Source of the DNA: Deltaproteobacteria bacterium
GTDB lineage: Bacteria; Desulfobacterota; Desulfuromonadia; Geobacterales; Pseudopelobacteraceae
Assembly (NCBI GenBank): GCA_030654645.1
Contig: JAURXC010000014.1
Span: 1-6,279, forward strand
Direction: 5' to 3'
DNA: 6,279 nucleotides
Below the pieces are notes generated by a model. It had not been told where the DNA came from. It saw only the letters and a program-made list of their open reading frames with translations, and searched no databases. The translations under genes were made by a program, and so were the position numbers. Below, one piece after another: positions 4,963-6,279 of the stretch (the first letter of the stretch is position 1; each line of letters begins with the position of its first letter).

Positions 4963-5622
4963 TTGGATATAACGCTCAACAACATAGAGGTTCGCGTGCT
5001 TGGCAGTCTGGTGGAAAAAGAGCTCACGACACCTGAATACTATCCGCTTTCGCTCAATTCGCTGACCAACGCCTGCAATCAGAAATCCAACCGCGATCCG
5101 GTGATGGCTCTGACTGATGAAGAGGTGGTGCGGGCCCTGGATTCGCTCCGCTTCAAACAGCTGTCGGTGATCTCGGCCGATGGCGGCCGGGTGCCGAAGT
5201 ACCGGCATCTGCTGGCCGAAAAACTGGGGCTGGTGCCGGCGGAGCAGGCTGTCTTATGCGAACTGTTGCTGCGTGGCCCCCAGACCGTCGGCGAGTTGCG
5301 CACCAGATGCGAACGGATGCACCCTTTTGGCGACCTTTCGGCTGTCGAGGTTGTGCTGCAGGAGTTGATGGAGCGTGAGTCGCCCATGATCGCACTGATG
5401 GCGCGTCAACCTGGCCGCAAAGAGGGACGCTATGCCCAGCTTTTTTCGGAGCTGCCTGAAAGCGGAGCGGAGGGTATTGAATCCGCACCCGAGGCCGCTC
5501 GTCAGCGTGTCAATGCGGAAAACGAGCGAGTTGCCAGGCTGGAAGAAGAGATGGCAGTCCTGCGCATCGAGGTAGAAGATCTCAGGCAACTGGTCGAGGA
5601 GTTCAAGAAGCAGTTCGAGTAG
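4963..5622 (+). CDS. yceH: YceH-like DUF480 protein, tandem winged helix
   Basis: With the TTG start the protein has 219 residues, close to the roughly 215 of Escherichia coli YceH. Residues 1-85 form the first winged-helix domain: LNNIEVRVLGSLVEKELTT, YPLSLNSLTNACNQ, NQKSNRDPVM, and VVRALDSLRFKQL with a wing ending VPKYRH. Residues 88-160 form the second: AEQAVLCELLLRGPQTVGEL, RTRCERMHPFGD, VVLQELMER, with a wing ending GRKEGRYAQLF. Residues about 183-217 are a Glu/Leu-rich coiled coil (NAENERVARLEEEMAVLR onward), which suggests dimers. The tandem winged helices imply DNA binding or protein contacts, but the role of the family is unknown. It is the last gene of the rightward cluster, and a hairpin follows 37 bases after its stop. 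Confidence 0.93.
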   Translation: MDITLNNIEVRVLGSLVEKELTTPEYYPLSLNSLTNACNQKSNRDPVMALTDEEVVRALDSLRFKQLSVISADGGRVPKYRHLLAEKLGLVPAEQAVLCELLLRGPQTVGELRTRCERMHPFGDLSAVEVVLQELMERESPMIALMARQPGRKEGRYAQLFSELPESGAEGIESAPEAARQRVNAENERVARLEEEMAVLRIEVEDLRQLVEEFKKQFE

Positions 5623-5659
5623 CAGATAATCCCAGTTCCCATCCCCATTAAAGTCCGAG

Positions 5660-5696
5660 TGATTTTGCAGATGATTAACCTTTGTCTGCAAAATCA
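5660..5696 (+). terminator. 12-bp stem-loop after yceH, possible terminator
   Basis: TGATTTTGCAGA (5660-5671) is the exact reverse complement of TCTGCAAAATCA (5685-5696), with a 13-base loop. Its place 37 bases after the yceH stop suggests transcript end formation or 3' protection. The stem is AT-rich and is followed by TCCCC, not by U residues, so it is not a standard intrinsic terminator. Confidence 0.5.
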
Positions 5697-5885
5697 TCCC
5701 CGGTTAGGCCCCTGCCAGCCGCCATCTGCAACAACTCTCCCCAATAAATGAACTAAAGCCGTTGCTTCCTGCCGATATTACTGATGATTACATGTTTAAC
5801 GGCACGGTTCTCCACCTTTGGTATCACCACTCCCACCCTTTAGAACTAATCCTTTCGGATGATGAATAAACAACCTTTCGCGCTA

Positions 5886-5913
5886 TTGCCAACCATGCTG
5901 ATTCTGATAAAAC
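5886..5913 (+). promoter_or_regulatory. Possible promoter for the Asp-rich gene
   Basis: TTGCCA (5886-5891) is followed after 16 bases by TAAAAC (5908-5913), with TG one base upstream as in extended -10 promoters. The -35 matches five or fewer consensus bases and the -10 four of six. It would leave a leader of about 60 bases. The inverted repeat at 5898-5931 surrounds the -10. Confidence 0.3.
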
Positions 5914-5931
5914 ATTAATACTCCGAATCAG
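5898..5931. repeat. CTGATTC/GAATCAG inverted repeat around a promoter-like -10
   Basis: CTGATTC (5898-5904) and GAATCAG (5925-5931) are perfect complements 20 bases apart. They flank the candidate -10 at 5908-5913 upstream of the last gene, where an operator could lie. Seven-base arms at this spacing can arise by chance. Confidence 0.4.
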
Positions 5932-5980
5932 TTATATCAGCTCGACAGAGCCAACCGCAAGCAGACGAAAGGAGTACACA

Positions 5981-6279
5981 ATGGCCAATGTACGCAGCAA
6001 ATGGACAAACAACACCGTGGCGCCGGGAACGATGCTGCCCGCTTCGGAGTGGAGCGATGCCGCCATGATGACGATTCCGGCCGGTTACATGATGGTGAAA
6101 AATGATGCCGACAACCTGTACATCATCCTGGATGTGGTAGGGGATAACGGCAACGACCCAGGTACCAACGACTATTACTGGCTGGTGATCGACAGTGACA
6201 ATGACGGCGCGGTAACCACCGACCGGGACGTGCTCTATAGCCCCTGGCCGGGACAACCGAACCGATTGGGGCGCTGGGT
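5981..6279 (+). CDS. Asp-rich protein with CBM9/DOMON-like N-terminal domain (3' cut by window)
   Basis: An open frame runs from ATG 5981 to the window end without a stop, giving 99 residues. AAAGGAG (5968-5974) lies six bases before the ATG. The sequence begins MANVRSKWTNNTVAPG and has no signal peptide. It continues with SEWSDAAMMTIPAG, KNDADNLYIILDVVGDNG, DYYWLVIDSDNDGAV, TTDRDVLYSPWPG. The order W.DA, then a D..NLYI.LDV strand, then an Asp-rich loop before the next strand, resembles CBM9/DOMON-like beta-sandwich domains that bind sugars or haem in extracellular proteins. DSDNDG at residues about 71-76 with Asp81 matches a DxDxDG calcium-loop pattern. Family and ligand are inferences. Without a signal peptide it could be cytoplasmic or exported by a C-terminal signal outside the window. 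Confidence 0.7.
   Translation, partial: MANVRSKWTNNTVAPGTMLPASEWSDAAMMTIPAGYMMVKNDADNLYIILDVVGDNGNDPGTNDYYWLVIDSDNDGAVTTDRDVLYSPWPGQPNRLGRW

Larger units (their letters stand above)
5623..5980. other. Non-coding region between yceH and the Asp-rich gene
   Basis: This gap of 358 bases has no convincing gene on either strand; the minus-strand frame at 5915-6256 mostly mirrors the plus-strand gene. It holds a 12-base-pair stem-loop near yceH, a widely spaced GCCGTT/AACGGC pair (5758-5763 and 5798-5803), and a CTGATTC/GAATCAG pair close to the next gene. I looked for the GACGCAAAGC core of GEMM riboswitches, which are common in Geobacter relatives, and did not find it. No tRNA cloverleaf was recognised. 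Confidence 0.6.

Noticed and set aside
5623..5980. Possible GEMM (cyclic dinucleotide) riboswitch, expected often in Geobacter relatives
   Set aside because: The conserved GACGCAAAGC core and paired tetraloop-receptor elements were not found here or in the 1520-1850 leader.
5915..6256. 113-codon minus-strand open frame
   Set aside because: Mostly the antisense of the Asp-rich gene, which has a strong ribosome binding site and family-like protein features; the minus-strand product (His/Val-rich) looks like no known protein.

Overview
This is a gene-dense bacterial chromosomal window that looks like a Desulfuromonadales/Geobacterales-type member of Desulfobacterota. That assignment rests on the gene repertoire: a GSU3473-like small protein, YceH/DUF480 beside DUF2288, a Tpx-type thiol peroxidase and a flavodoxin-family reductase. 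It is an inference from family resemblance, not a database result. No rRNA, tRNA, CRISPR array, transposase or phage gene was recognised.

Left part (1-1519): the C-terminal end of a flavodoxin/NADPH-dependent FMN reductase runs rightward into the window. It converges on a leftward pair, a CoA-pyrophosphatase-type Nudix hydrolase followed by thiol peroxidase tpx. The pair overlaps by four bases, so the two are probably co-translated. A long GC-rich hairpin lies between the convergent genes and probably terminates transcription in both directions.

Centre (1520-2883): an AT-rich divergent intergenic region of about 330 bp separates the leftward pair from a rightward set. It holds short direct repeats, a palindrome and plausible promoter elements. 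The rightward set opens with a secreted, cysteine-rich M23 (LytM-type) metallopeptidase. Close behind it is a 71-residue protein of the GSU3473 type.

Right-centre (2984-5622): five rightward genes are packed tightly. They encode a small TPR-like lipoprotein, a family 2 glycosyltransferase with an extra C-terminal Rossmann-like domain, a small exported coiled-coil protein with four cysteines, a DUF2288 protein, and YceH (DUF480, tandem winged helix). Overlaps of one and four bases and gaps of about 30 bases suggest one transcription unit. A hairpin sits directly before the lipoprotein ribosome binding site, and another follows YceH.

Right end (5623-6279): about 360 bp of non-coding DNA with two inverted repeats leads to the start of a gene cut by the window edge. 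Its 99 visible residues suggest a CBM9/DOMON-like beta-sandwich with an acidic DxDxDG loop that may bind calcium. Its start is well supported by a strong ribosome binding site.

Overall these are mostly ordinary chromosomal genes. I see no convincing new defence, mobile or RNA-guided system. The items most worth a second look are the two-domain glycosyltransferase, the conserved genes of unknown function packed around it, the cut-off Asp-rich protein, and several hairpins and inverted repeats.
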